A stretch of DNA of 64,000 bases from Antedon mediterranea (GCF_964355755.1 NC_092680.1:17647001-17711000); one strand, 5' to 3'. Shown: positions 1-11,678, counted from the first letter of the stretch. A program made the numbers and translations. Notes: generated by a model not told the origin, from the letters alone.

Positions 1-2377
1 CTACGAAAGTGATTAACTTTATTAAAACTATTAAAAAATCTATTCAAAGTCAGTTTTGTCTTCATTTTCATATTATCTGAGGATTACTAGTAATCGATAC
101 TTTATGATGATAATAATAATAATAATCATTTTTTCGATATCGTAAAAACCATGTATGCAAGGTATAGTACCATCGATCAACAGGCTGACAAAAACTCAGG
201 GGGACGCGAATCACGTCTAAAACTCAGAGGGACGCGAATCACGTCAAATACTGTCTCTAAACTGACGAAAAAAATATAATCTATAGAATAATAATTCATT
301 CAGTTTCGGTTGACCATCAACCAGAAAAAATGCAAAGAAATGTATTACACGAATATGCATTAATAACTTGTGTAGTTGTTATTAATATTATTATCTCATA
401 AACATTTATTAGGTACATATAAATTTAACAAGATATATATTAAATTCATTGTTTATTTATAATATAAGCATTGCATTAATATATGAAGAACGGACATATT
501 CCGCACGATATCATTATTACTGTATGATATAACTATTAAAATTGATGAATATTTATTGAAGCGAAATTGCATTTTATGGGTTTTTGCGTCGTAACGTATA
601 TAATTGACGCAAAATGAGTTCTTGTTCCTTATTGATAGGTCTATTATGCAATATTTTAATTTTCTGATACAGTAGCCGTTAATAATACTGCTCGTTTAAT
701 ACGTTTGGATAAACAGTATCGTATCGATTAAAAAAAATCCGTTTCTTTGCCAAGCGATTTGTAGGCTATAATACAGTACATACATATAACGAACACATTC
801 ACTATCTGGGATATTAGGCTATACTTAATGTTGAGGTAAACTGTGCGGTAGACCACGTGTACATTTAGTTCTGAAAAGAACTGTTGAGTTTGTCGGCGTT
901 TTGATATTACTGAACATTAGGACAGAACCACCCCCCCCCCCCCCCCCACACAATTAAAAAAAAACGGAAACAAGACAAATTACAGTATTAATGTTATTCT
1001 TAAACTGATCAATCATATGTATTATTACCATCAACTGCCGTTATCATCCCAATTTTTTTTTTTTTTACTATTGATTATTTTTTGGTTTGTGGAGGAAGAT
1101 TTTCATCAGCGAGTCATCTCTCGACATACACTATAATATAATACAGAACCTAGTTACGCATGTTAATGTATTGTGTAGCGTGGCCTACAATTGGAGTGTG
1201 CTTCCTCACTTGATTCCTTCGTTTGGGGACGGCTAACGGCACAATATGCACTAGAGATCGTAGGTACGTCCCGGTCGAAATTTAAGTACGTTCAAACTGT
1301 TTGCTGTGAATACCAATTACTGTGTGAAATAATTACCATTTAAAAGAAATTTAGGCTAACACAAGTTCAATTGGTAGGCTTACCGGAATAATACATTACT
1401 CGTCAATTACAGGATGGATAAACTGTTTTATATTGTATCGTGTTTAAACCTAGTCTCATTTTAGGCTTAGGGAGTGAAGTTGAAAGAGTTACAAGTCTGG
1501 CACTAAGGTCAGGATTGAACCCTTAACCCAAGTTACCCACCAAGCTACAGTTCCACTCATCTCATAGAACTAATATATAGGCCTAATGATTATCTACTGT
1601 AATACTATAAAGATACAACTGTCATTGTGCAACGTTATTAGATTATATTATCGACACGATCCCGCGAGTCATTATGCATTTTAAAAAAATAATACCCATC
1701 ATCAAGGACATTTCTCCATAACGCAATTAACATTAATTGTCTGCAATTTCAAATTACCTGATATACCATTCTACATGTGTTTCTACCAATTAACAGGTCA
1801 ATCATATTTTTACAAGTTAATGTCGTAACGTGATTTAGGTGTATGTCATTTAGCGATATACCTTACAATAATACAATTAATTTTATATCTATAAGCTTAT
1901 CCTTACGGGTATTATAGGTATAGGATTCTTGTTAGTAAATGCGACATGAGAAGGAAATAACGATTAGATAATCGTACTAAACTTTATGAATCCCCTCCCC
2001 CACCCCCCAAAACCGGATTAATATATGGAGTGCAAACAGTCAAGGAAAGTGCAGTAAAAGTCATTCGAGATGGGGAGGAATCTCATACAATTGAAAAAAA
2101 AAACAAGCAAATTTCTAAAAATATTAAAATCAATCATAATTTTTTTTTCTCTGTCAAGATGTTACCATCTGGTAACTCCCAAAAAAATTACCGATAAAAA
2201 CCCCAGATTTCTCTGTCTAATTTCAACTATGCGCTGAATTTTTCAAAATTCGTGTAGTAAAAAAAAATCTATTGATAGATGATCGATAGAAATGTTAATA
2301 ATAATTATAGTTAATCTAGTGATAATAATAACAGTATTGTGTAATTATATATTACCAGTAGTGTTATATATTTCATT
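1..2377. other. AT-rich non-coding DNA, probably intron 1 of the sodium-channel-like gene
   Basis: I see no convincing coding exon on either strand. The stretch contains a TAA/AAT microsatellite near 108-128, a two-copy 28-bp direct repeat at 191-246 (AACTCAGGGGGACGCGAATC-like), a poly-C run near 930-946, and several A- or T-rich homopolymers. Because the minus-strand exon at 2519-2806 ends in a splice donor, this stretch is inferred to be its downstream intron, with the next exon either here unseen or off the left edge. Confidence 0.6.
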
Positions 2378-2518
2378 TCATCTTTTATTTCGGAAAAAAT
2401 AATACAGGGTACAAAATTCTCCATAGCTCAAGACAAAATTAGTGTCCACATTATTATAAATATAAAGGAAACAAAATATATATATTTTTTTACTAGCACA
2501 CATACTAAACATTATTAC

Positions 2519-2806
2519 CTGTTCATCTTCTCTAGCTGGATCTAATTCCACTATCGGTTTTCCGAGATATGCCTTTGGTACTTTTCCGTATCGTTCTGGT
2601 AGAGGTTTAGGAGGTATAAGATCCACATCATATGTCTTAGACTTTGGTTCCTCTTCTTCTTCCTCTTCCGAAAGTATACTTCTTTTACTGGCGGCTCTTT
2701 CCACGTTTCCATCTGTTGTCTCCGTTCCTCTTTCCACCTCATTCTGAAGGTAGTCGACCGTGAAGAGTTTTAATTTTGAGTTTTGACTATCCTTATCTGT
2801 ACTCAT
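2519..2806 (-). CDS. First coding exon, voltage-gated sodium channel alpha-like (partial)
   Basis: Ninety-six codons starting at an ATG at 2806 and ending in phase 0 at a donor CAG|GTAATA. The N-terminal half is hydrophilic with an acidic run of seven Glu (about residues 47-53). It is followed by LPERYGKVPKAYLGKPIVEL and DP, which resembles the cytoplasmic N-terminus of animal Nav alpha subunits (P-x-YG-x-P...P-L-E-D-L-D-P). In those genes the first coding exon ends at almost the same place, just after the LDPYY segment and before TFIVLNKGK. The exon-end position and phase support the family call as much as the weak sequence match does. No membrane segment or channel domain is visible here; the remaining exons would lie to the left. 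Other cation-channel N-termini remain possible. The open frame continues into the intron as nonsense. Confidence 0.5.
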
Positions 2807-3825
2807 TTTATCTGTTTCTACACCTCGACAATAAATCTATCGCTATGCAATTTTGATTATAAAAGTATACAATGTTAGCTATGCCATCCATGGTTTGGTA
2901 ACATGATTTAAACTATAGGTATAGATACTTGCGGTCTCAATGTCGAACATGACGTAACAATCCAATGTAGAAACAATTATGCCGTGTATAAAGAGTAGGA
3001 ACAAACCGACTTGATTGCAATTTATATCCACTAATAATTGAGTTCTCACATGCGGAAGGCACTATAGGGAGGCGATGTTAAAAATCCATTGCTGTCGACT
3101 AAAGGCGCTGCTGTACGAAAAGAAATATCGATCCATTCTGTCAAGAGATTGTGGCAAGTAATAACGAACCATTCACATGTGAACAAATTAATATCAATCG
3201 GAAACTAGAAACCAATCCTAACTATGTGTTGATAAGGACTAAGGATACGTTGTGTAGGCCTAAGTATTTTCCTTAGAGGATGTCCCAATGTACAGCTAGG
3301 GGATCACCGTTACCTCTTCACCCCTATTTAGCAGATCTCAGGCTCAATGTTGATTCTAAAAAGATCCAAACCCTTTTGTTTCCGGAACTATTGTTACCGT
3401 ACTGGAGGCCGATTTATCCTTTAGTTGCTACAACAGTGGCTATTGTTCGTATTTTGGAGATTTCGTGACATGCGCAGTGGCACTGATCGAGATTGGCATT
3501 TCCATTCAACGAGGTATTCTATTATGAACGTGTGCTTATTTGCATGTTAATGAGAATTAACGCCTGTTTACTGGCAACCAACTTGGATTTCAAGGTGTGC
3601 GCTACTTGCTTATTTATTTCAAGTAATTTACACAAAAATAGGGCAATAATTGCCTCGTGTTTTACTAAAAACATATATACAATTCACTGTCATTAGTTCA
3701 ACCTAAAAGCTTGGAGCTGACAAATTATCATAATTATTAAAATATAAATATAAATTCAAAGCATACACAAGGTCTCTACGTAGCCTTTATAAACTTATAT
3801 TTGTATGTAGGCCTATTTACATAAA

Positions 3826-4020
3826 CAGTGGCGGAAGCAACGGAGTGTACAAAGTTGATCAAATTAATTAATTATATTTTAAAAATTTATGGTCTGATTA
3901 TAAGAGAGGGTGGGGCTGAAAGTAGGATGCTACATGTGATGTACGTACTAGTTCACAAGAACTTCTTGTTACCGTTAGACCCTGCCCCACCGCTTGTCAA
4001 AATCCTAGATCCGCCACTGA
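3826..4020. mobile_element. Short terminal-inverted-repeat element (hAT-like ends)
   Basis: The ends read CAGTGGCGGA on the left and TCCGCCACTG on the right, a perfect 10-bp inverted pair separated by about 175 bp. This terminus is the type often seen on non-autonomous hAT-like elements, but no 8-bp target duplication is obvious in the flanks, so the superfamily is uncertain. There is no coding capacity beyond a chance open frame. Related but degraded ends (GTGGCAGATCCAGG and similar) occur near 21790. Confidence 0.5.
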
Positions 4021-4484
4021 AAGGAGATATGTGATCCCTACCCAATTAAGAAATGGTGTCCAAAAAAATGCCTTCCCATCTCTGGACCAGATCCGCCTAT
4101 AATATGAATTTATAGAATATGTTATATATGATAAATCAGTATTGTTAGCCACGAAGGTAAAATATAGGTTTCATTCATCAACCCAGTTTACTAACGGTTC
4201 ATGCGTTGGACCAAACTAATGATGATCAATATATTGAATGGTCAGTGGGCAAAAATCGTTTAATCTTCTTAGGACTAGCCTTCATTGTCATGTTTAAAAT
4301 AACATTAAAGATTAAAACCAATGACCCTGAGGCCTAACTAACTATAGTGAAGATCAAAATCGTTCTGTAATATTTGAAATTTAAGCAATTATTTATATTT
4401 TGCTTAGATATAGTGCAGCATAATCAGAACTAACTCAGTTAGTAACGGTTACCCATCTCCACATCTTATAATATGATTGCAATG

Positions 4485-4597
4485 GCGTTTTTGCAACCTG
4501 CGTTTTTAACACTACTTTAACATTGGCCTATAGCGTTTTTGCAATGTGCGTTTTTAACACTACTTTAACATTGGCCTATAGCGTTTTTGCAACGTAT
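4485..4597. repeat. 48-bp tandem repeat, about 2.3 copies
   Basis: Units start with GCGTTTTTGCAA at 4485, 4533 and 4581, an exact 48-bp spacing. The first two full copies differ at only a few bases and the third is truncated. It lies in the intergenic region and has no coding potential. Confidence 0.9.
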
Positions 4598-5551
4598 TTG
4601 TTATTGTCTTAATTAAGCCAAGCAAAATGAATTTTCATTTTAAGTGGACCAATAAAATGTCTTGAATCTTAATTTGTATTTCATGACAGCTTAGTTTGCT
4701 CTTGTATTCCTCTATTTGTGTTATACTGTAGTAGATAATAAACAAACAAATATCTATCTTTGTTATTTTGCACCTATTATTATGATAATTATAAATGCTA
4801 TATGTTATCAAATTTGTATTTTCTAGTGAAACCTAACCATCTCAACACCTCAACGAGCAACAAAAATTGTATGAATATATAAGTAATGGGCAAGAACATT
4901 GTTGGACCAAGACAAGCTAACAACAGGATGCTGAGCTCCGGAGATCAAATGGTTTATATGTGACTGCGACATGATCAGTTGAATGGCACGCCCCTTAACA
5001 TATAAATTAACTATTTTTTTGCTTTAAACTACAATTTCTTTTAAGGTAAATAATTTGTTTGATCCGAGTTTTGTTCTAAGTGAATAACTATTATTAATAG
5101 CATATTCAACAACAACAATTTAATAATATCTTTATTAACCTTGTTTTATGTTCTAAAAAGTGGTTGAATGAATGAATTTCTATATTAATAAATACATCTT
5201 CAACACATGATAGACATTATAATTTACCCTTCAACTCGTATAGTGTTCAATCGTAGATCTATGTAAGGCGTTAATTCATTTCAAATGAATTCCAAATCCG
5301 TAACTCATCTAACAAGTCCAGTTCCTATGGGACGCATTTTGTGACAATTAAGGCTCTAGGATGAATGCAGTCACCCGAGGGAACCTGTCAGTTATGTATG
5401 TTACAATGACAGCGAATTAATTAATAAATAATTGAAAAAAATATTGTTATTTATTATATACTGGAACGCCATAGTTGTCTGTTCTGCTTTTCCTACGCAA
5501 GAACAACACACAGTGAAATTCAAGGGATATAATAATCAAGAATGTTGTGGG

Positions 5552-5860
5552 GCGTGTGGTGCAGTGTCTCGGACGTTGGACTACTAATTGTGAGATCGAG
5601 GTTCGAAATCCAACTCTGCCGCATTGCTTGTATCCTTAGGCAAGATACTTTACTTTACTCCACCCGGGTGTATAACTGGGTACCCGGTTAGATAAAGACA
5701 CAACTTTGCGCTGATTACTAGCTGCATTATGAGAGTATGTTTCCATACGTGTTTGATCCAAAAAAAATGTCTGGGGTAATAATGTTCAGAGCTTAGAGGT
5801 TTCAAAACATTAGGCGCTATATAAATCCAGGATATTATTATTATTATATTGCCTGATGGT
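5552..5860 (+). mobile_element. tRNA-derived SINE, full-length-like copy
   Basis: The head shows RNA polymerase III promoter elements: an A-box-like GTGGTGCAGTG and a B-box-like GGTTCGAAATCC (one base longer than consensus). It is followed by a body containing CCACCCGGGTGTATAACTGG and a tail GGCGCTATATAAATCC ending in ATT repeats. A second copy of the same family lies at about 9790-10040. The tRNA-like head is too diverged to fold as a working tRNA. Confidence 0.85.
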
Positions 5861-6994
5861 TCATAAAATCAACTAAATTTCTTGCCACAAAATAACCGAT
5901 TACAGAGTATATTTTTAATATTAATCTTTGTTATGCTTATATTCTAAAGTAGCTATGTCATCGAGCATTAGTTGAGTTTAGGAGACAGGGACTGCCAGCG
6001 ATTTTTGTTTCGTACATAAGTTGAAAGATAGCCGAATAACTTCCCTAAATATAAATAAACCTAACCCTCTAAATAATCTCTCTCACACTATAAAGTAAAA
6101 GAAGTAACTCATAAGAGTCGAACCCCATACATCGACAGTCCATAGTCTTATCCACTCGACTACACAGACGGCTCGACAGAAATCGCTTGCATTAGCGAAT
6201 TGTAGTTAGCTCAATTCTTACGTCACACCTTATGGATATGACTAATGAATATTCATGTTTATATTGTTATGTTTCACGAGGGGTCTCCAACTTATGTATG
6301 AAAAGAAATATCGTGGGCTGCCAAGGGGGACCCTGGGGGTCAGGGGGACCCTGGGGGTCAGAGGGAGCGAATTCACCGTTCCAACGTAATTCGATACTGT
6401 TTTAATCGATTATGAGGCAATTTGCTCTTTTTTGGTACATGTAAAATACTGTGCACGCACATCCATTCTTTCACATGAACTTTTGGATAGTGTGACACAA
6501 TATAAATAAGGAAAACCACCGAACCTGACCATAAATGCTATTGCCTGAATTCTGCCCTGCTTGTATTTCAATCCCACATATTCTAATCAGGAAAGTGGGC
6601 AATTACAATTTGTCCATGATTCTAATGCGTTAACCATGGTTACTCCATTAACCCATTGCTGGATTTTTCGAGGCTGTTAAATATAATTATATTGTCCCCT
6701 GAACAAATAATTTTGTAAATTGTTTTTGTTGACTATACCATTTTAATGTCACACAGTTCGACTTCACCAAAAATTGGATTAAAAAATATTGTTTACCTCA
6801 AACTGTAATTAAACGAAACAAGGCCATATACATGGCTACAGTCGCGTACTCAAGTTAGTGTTTACCGACCAACCGACCGACATAGTGAGCTGTAGAGTCA
6901 AATTGACTGGAAGTCATTGTGTTTTTGGTTGGTCTTCTAAAGTTTCTGTATACAGAGGGCGCTATTTAACTTACCTGGATGTTTTTAATCTAGG

Positions 6995-8642
6995 ATGGCT
7001 GAATGTGCAGTAACAAAAATAAATGTACATGTGTTGTTTTTCGCAAAAAGTCGAGAACTAACTGGTACAACGGAGACGTATCTAGATCTTCCAAGTAATA
7101 TTAGTACAATAGAGCTATTGAAACAGTTAATTACATCATATCCAAAGTAAGTTTTAATCCTACTACAATAATACAGTGTGTATCTTGACTGGCCTGTTCT
7201 GTTTTAGGCCTGCCTGTCTATCCTAGCTAGCATAAATAGTCAATACACAACTGTACCGCGTCGCGGCCTACTCAACTCGGCCTTCGAGTGTAGTCAACCT
7301 CGATTGGTGCCATAAGACCTTATTATATACTCTACCCGCATATAAATAGTGCAGTACTGTACTACAGTATGTACTGTATTAGTATTATCATGGTATTATA
7401 TTAGGCGCCGCCTACTAGCCTAGGTATATACCATGGTCCATGGAGTAAAGATTCTTTACTCCATGGATGGTATATACTTGTTATGCGCGATTTGAACGAT
7501 TTGCGCAATTTGAAATTGCGCAACAAAAATCCTTGCGCAATTTGAATTGAAACATGTGTTTCAAATTGCGCAAGCAACGTATTAAATTGCGCAAGTAATC
7601 TGCAAATTGCGCAAGGTTTTTCGACAGATTGTGAAATCATGCACACCCGTATTTTTATAGTAATTTCTAAGAATGATTCAAAATTAAAGATAAATATCGC
7701 ATTTCCTTATTTTAGTAGTGCAAATATTGTTATAAGTTAGCAAACCGACGAAGGAAAACGAAGCGGTGGTGTTCCACCAGGCGGGCGCGGCGCGGGCGGC
7801 CGGCTATACTACTCTAGCCTAGCTAGGGTCTGGACTACTGATACTGACTAGGTTACATGGCCTAGCTTAAACTAATATTAAAAACTTAATTTTTACATTT
7901 ATTTTGATTTATTTCAAGTTACAGTGATAATATTATTTAATTGTAATAATAAATGTTATGTATTTATTACACACATCTTCGCATTTATTATGTTTTATTT
8001 TGAGTTATTTAGTTTCCAATAAATTATTATAATACCGATTGTCTGGTAGAATTTTGTTGCGCAATTTGAAAATTTACAGTTCGTTTTCAAATTGCGCAAA
8101 GGTGTCATATTGCGCAAGAACTATCTATCCTTGCGCAATTTTAAATTGCGCAAGAATTCTTTGCGCAATTTCAAATTGTGCAAGGATTTTTTTGCGCAAT
8201 TTCAAATTGCGCAAATCGTTCAAATCGATGATTTGAATAGACGGACCTCCTCCCTCTCATTATGTTAAAGGCTAGTGGTCAAACAATCTCTATTGATCAT
8301 ACATTCCATTTTCATTGACTATCGACCCATTATCAATCATCAATTTTGGGAAGTTTGTGTTACACAATAACAAAAAAATGGCACTGTCTGTGAGGATGAT
8401 ACCCTGTAGTAAATCCTACCCATTTTTAATCTTCTTTTGAATTACAATGTCTTGCTTGTAGTGTAGCTGAGTTTTAACATATCAATAAACACATGCATCT
8501 CTCTTTTTTGTTTAGACTTGATGTGTTGAAAGAAAATCTAGTTATTGCTGTAAACCAAGAATATGTGCAAGACCGATCGCTACCCCTTGATTTGAAAGAT
8601 AATTCTGAGATTGCAATTATACCACCATTGAGTGGTGGCTAA
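6995..8642 (+). CDS. MOCS2: Molybdopterin synthase small (sulfur-carrier) subunit, MOCS2A
   Basis: Two coding exons, 6995-7146 and 8516-8642, join in phase to give a 92-aa protein, close to the usual MOCS2A length (about 88 aa). It is a MoaD/ubiquitin-fold protein: the segment VLFFAKSRELTG near the N-terminus is typical, and it ends in IPPLSGG. The terminal Gly-Gly is the residue pair that becomes a thiocarboxylate and donates sulfur to precursor Z (cPMP) in molybdenum-cofactor synthesis. The donor is AA|GTAAGT and the acceptor TTTAG|A. The intron (7147-8515) contains a 736-bp TIR transposon. The stop is followed 26 nt later by a donor consistent with splicing directly to the MOCS2B exon, implying a bicistronic mRNA as in vertebrates. 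A TAG just before the start suggests an upstream untranslated exon. Confidence 0.95.
7425..7476. repeat. Near-perfect short hairpin in MOCS2A intron
   Basis: TATACCATGGTCCATGGAG on the left is mirrored by CTCCATGGATGGTATA on the right around a TAAAGATTCTTTA centre, forming a stem of about 23 bp with one unpaired base. It lies 14 bp upstream of the TTGCGCAA-rich transposon and could be a small separate insertion or part of an outer end of it. Confidence 0.8.
7490..8225. mobile_element. Non-autonomous TIR transposon with TTGCGCAA subterminal array
   Basis: The left end begins ATTTGAACGATTTGCGCAAT and the right end is its inverted match, ending ATTGCGCAAATCGTTCAAAT. Inside each end the palindrome TTGCGCAA recurs: about six copies in 7501-7615 and eight in 8055-8215. 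The centre is AT-rich, apart from a GC-rich patch near 7776-7803. There is no transposase frame. Dense subterminal copies of one short palindrome are typical of transposase-binding sites in non-autonomous elements; I cannot assign the superfamily and the target duplication is unclear. It sits wholly inside the MOCS2A intron. Confidence 0.75.
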
Positions 8643-9088
8643 TTAATATTAATAATTTAATTGGATTGGTACGTTCAATCATGGAGAACTCCTTATCTAC
8701 AAAATGATTTCTTAATTTATTAATTGTGAGATACTGTCTTTTTAATATTCCTTATATCTTTTCATGTACAGCAGTCGTTAAAAGGCCAAACAAGTTTCTC
8801 TACAGTCAGGGTAGAAAAAATTGCATAAGGCTTCCTACTTTCTAGGAGTTTTATCAGATAATCTATATTGTTTTGGCAACTTTTGTAACATGACAACAGT
8901 GCTGATTCCCTCCCCCCCCCCCCCCCCACCCCCTAACTGTCTACTGAATAATAAAGTTCTAATTGAATTGGATATTGACTAATATTAATTTAGTAATTAT
9001 TATTATTATTATTATTATTAGCATGGAGTAGCATGTTGTTTGCAACCTTATAAAAATAATTTAAATCTTTTTTTTTTACTTTTTAGGT

Positions 9089-11191
9089 ATGGAGTGCAAA
9101 AAGAGTCAAAATATTATCAAGATATCGCATGATGTTTTAAAATGTGATGATGTCTATCAGATGATAGGTTGTCCAACTTGTGGAGCTATTTCTCTGTTTG
9201 TTGGTACAGTTTTAATAACAAAATAATATGTTTTGCATTTAAAATATCCATTGTTTGCTCCATGTCCTGACATCCCAATTTGCAATCAAATGTATTTTCC
9301 TTTTCTTAGGAACAACTAGGGACCATTTTGAGGGTAAAAAAGTGGTTGAGCTTGAGTACGAGGCATACATACCTATGGCTGAAAAGGAGATAGAGACTAT
9401 ATGTGCGGAAGTCAGATCAAAATGGCAGGTTAAACACATTGCTGTTTATCATAGATTAGGGTAAGACATTCAATAATCAATGTATTGTCACATATAATTA
9501 TGTTACATTTGTTTTCCAGAGCATATATATAAACATACACATGATTCAACATAAAAACTTTAACTTAAATCTCGAAAAAAATTATTATAAAGGCATATAG
9601 CAATTTTTATATTTAATTTTATAGTTGGTATTAACTTCACATTGCCGAATTATACCAGATCTATTAATGCATACAATACTATTTAGTATTGTATTGTAAG
9701 CTAAATACAGTAAAAGTAAAAGATTTACTGTGGAAAGAGTTAATGATATGGAATTGTTTAGATCGTGTTCAACCAGATGCTATCTTAGGTGAGGGTGTGT
9801 GGCGCAGTGCGATAAACGTTGGATTACTGCTTGTGAAATCGTGGTTCGAATCCTACTCTTGCAGCATTGCTTGTATATAGGCAAGGCACTTTATTTACAT
9901 TTGCCTCTCGCCATCCAGGTGCATAAATGGGTACCTGGTTAGATCAAGCAACACATTTGCGCTGATTACTAGTTTGCATTATGGGAATATGTTTCCATAC
10001 GTTTTTGATCCAAAAAATGACCAGGGTAATAATGTGTTATTTTTTATTATTTTTATTTTAAGCCACTGCCATAATATTCTCTTTTAAGGTTAGTTAAAAT
10101 TGGTGAAGCTAGCGTCATCATTGGTATCTCATCTACGCATCGTCATGAGTCATTGCAAGCAGTACAGTATTGTATTGATAAACTGAAAGAAAAGGTGCCT
10201 ATATGGAAAAAGGTAACGTTCTTGTTGTAATACACTAGGCTTATTTGAGATTCCACACATAAACAAAGATTTGACAAGTTTTTTTGTCTTGATATTTTAT
10301 TTATTTTATGTGGAACAATAAAAATAAAAATGAAGTTATATTATACTACTACAGTAAACAAACAGGCTTACATAAGCTCTACATGTTTGCCACAAGGAGA
10401 ATACCTTCTTTTTACGAGCATGTCCACAAGAGCGTCTAAGGTTTTAAGAATTTTGAATAGTGAAAATAATCTTGTTATCTGATCTTCAAATAAATGGGAG
10501 AAAATCCTATTTTTGTGTGATTTTCCATTTTGTATTGTTTGTTGTATACATGGAATTTGTATTCGGAAATAAAGTGATCAATCAATCAAAAATGGTTCAA
10601 ACAACATAATGGACAGACTGTCAGACTGACAGTCTGTCAGTCTGACAGTCTGACAGTCTGACAGACATCATATTCATCATTTGGCGTGTTTCTTGCTATT
10701 AGATGTGCATGACAAAGAAAACATTTCTACTTGTGTAGTTGATTGACAAACATAAGCTTATAGTGCAATATAAGTGTCTTGGAAACACGGATTCTGTACA
10801 TACCAAATCTATAGTAAAGTGTGTCGACTAATTCAGCTATTGAGTGAACATATTTTGAGATTAAAGTTATACCACGATTATATTAAAGTAGTGTGGGGAA
10901 AACAAACCATCTATTGCTCAAGTCATGTTAAAGTACGGATATATGTCCAGCTGAAGCAGATGTTAACATTTTAAGATTTTAAATTCAGGTGACCAATAAC
11001 CCTTAAGTGGAGCGGTATTAAAAATCCCCACATGTTCGTTTGTTAAAAAAAGTTGGAAAAATTTGTAAATATCCCATTCACAATTTACTTGATTTTATTT
11101 CTACTTTTAGGAAGTTTATGAAGATGGTGGTAGTGACTGGAAAGCAAATAAGGAATGTGATTGGTCAGCTGAGAATATTTCCCACACCTGA
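9089..11191 (+). CDS. MOCS2: Molybdopterin synthase catalytic (large) subunit, MOCS2B
   Basis: Four coding exons, 9089-9203, 9310-9460, 10089-10212 and 11111-11191, join in phase to give a 156-aa MoaE-family protein. Diagnostic segments are [48 protein letters not shown], the HRHESLQAV active-site region, and [10 protein letters not shown]. It pairs with MOCS2A to convert cPMP to molybdopterin. It is shorter at the N-terminus than human MOCS2B (188 aa). The ATG lies two bases after the acceptor TTTTAG|GT, and spliced to the MOCS2A exon the two reading frames would be 28 nt apart. Intron 2 holds a SINE and intron 3 a LINE-like tail. The last exon overlaps the start of a ~50-bp tandem repeat (11153 on). 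Confidence 0.95.
9790..10040 (+). mobile_element. tRNA-derived SINE, 3'-truncated copy
   Basis: Same family as the element at 5552: A-box-like GTGTGGCGCAGTGCG, a good B box GGTTCGAATCC, then the CATCCAGGTGCATAAATGGG and GTTTCCATACGTTTTTGATC body. The 3' tail with the GGCGC and ATT repeats is missing. It lies in MOCS2B intron 2 on the gene strand, about 50 bp before the next exon. Confidence 0.85.
10260..10605 (+). mobile_element. Probable LINE 3' end fragment
   Basis: The stretch ends with TTGTTGTATACATGGAATTT, then GTATTCGGAAATAAAGTG and an ATCA-type short repeat (ATCAATCAATCA), the tail style of CR1-like or L2-like LINEs. No reading frame is preserved, so the family is uncertain. It lies in MOCS2B intron 3. 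Confidence 0.4.
10612..10668. repeat. CAGTCTGA palindromic short tandem repeat
   Basis: About six alternating copies of CAGTCTGA/CTGTCAGA-like units, so both strands read similarly and the tract can fold on itself. Non-coding, in MOCS2B intron 3. Confidence 0.85.
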
Positions 11192-11310
11192 CCGCAAAGA
11201 AAGAATGTTATTGGTCAACTGAGAATGTTTACCGAACTTGACTGCAAAATAAAGAATGTGATTGGTCAACTGATAATGTTTCCCACACCTGACTGCAAAT
11301 ATGATTGGTC
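11153..11310. repeat. 50-bp tandem repeat starting in the last MOCS2B exon
   Basis: Units beginning GAATGTGATTGGTCAGCTGA start at 11153, 11203 and 11254, with a partial fourth near 11298 (ATGATTGGTC). The first unit covers the last codons and stop of MOCS2B; the rest lie in the presumed 3' UTR. Copies differ at several positions. CCAAT-type pentamers (reverse ATTGG) recur in every unit. Confidence 0.85.
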
Positions 11311-11467
11311 AAAAACACTTGAGTCTTCAATAAGCATGGATGGTCATTCCAAAAACGTAGTTCTTCCATTTTTAAGACACCGTCTAAATGATCCACGTTG
11401 ACAATAAAAATGTTTATGTACATTACAATATTAAATTAATTTCATGTTGATACAAGTAGTCACAAGA

Positions 11468-11550
11468 TTTATGTAGTAGTCACATGATCACGTAGTAGTC
11501 ACATGACCACGTAGTAGTCACATGACCATGTAGTAGTCACATGACATGAC
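11468..11550. repeat. 19-bp minisatellite, about 4 copies
   Basis: The unit is GTAGTAGTCACATGACCAC with small variation, repeated in exact 19-bp register. It lies downstream of MOCS2B. Confidence 0.9.
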
Positions 11551-11678
11551 ATCAGAAATTATCAATACATTGCTATAGAAAACTTTAAGACAGGATTATG
11601 ATTTAAATTGAGTTGATCAATTTGTTATAATATTATTGCCAAGTATGTTCTATACTATATATACTACATGAAGGTACC

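Larger units (their letters stand above)
2807..6994. other. Intergenic region between sodium-channel-like gene and MOCS2
   Basis: This is the head-to-head intergenic space (4.2 kb) between the minus-strand channel exon and the plus-strand MOCS2 gene, so both promoters should lie here. I recognise no coding exon. It holds a short TIR element (3826-4020), a 48-bp tandem repeat (4485-4597), a tRNA-derived SINE (5552-5860) and a two-copy G-rich repeat near 6325-6365 (GGGGGACCCTGGGGGTCA). The base just before the MOCS2A ATG follows a TAG (6991-6993) preceded by a T-rich tract, so an upstream untranslated exon may lie in this region. Confidence 0.6.

Noticed and set aside
5552-5640. A tRNA gene at the SINE head (and at 9790)
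   Set aside because: A and B boxes are present but cloverleaf stems do not pair, and both copies share a SINE body downstream.
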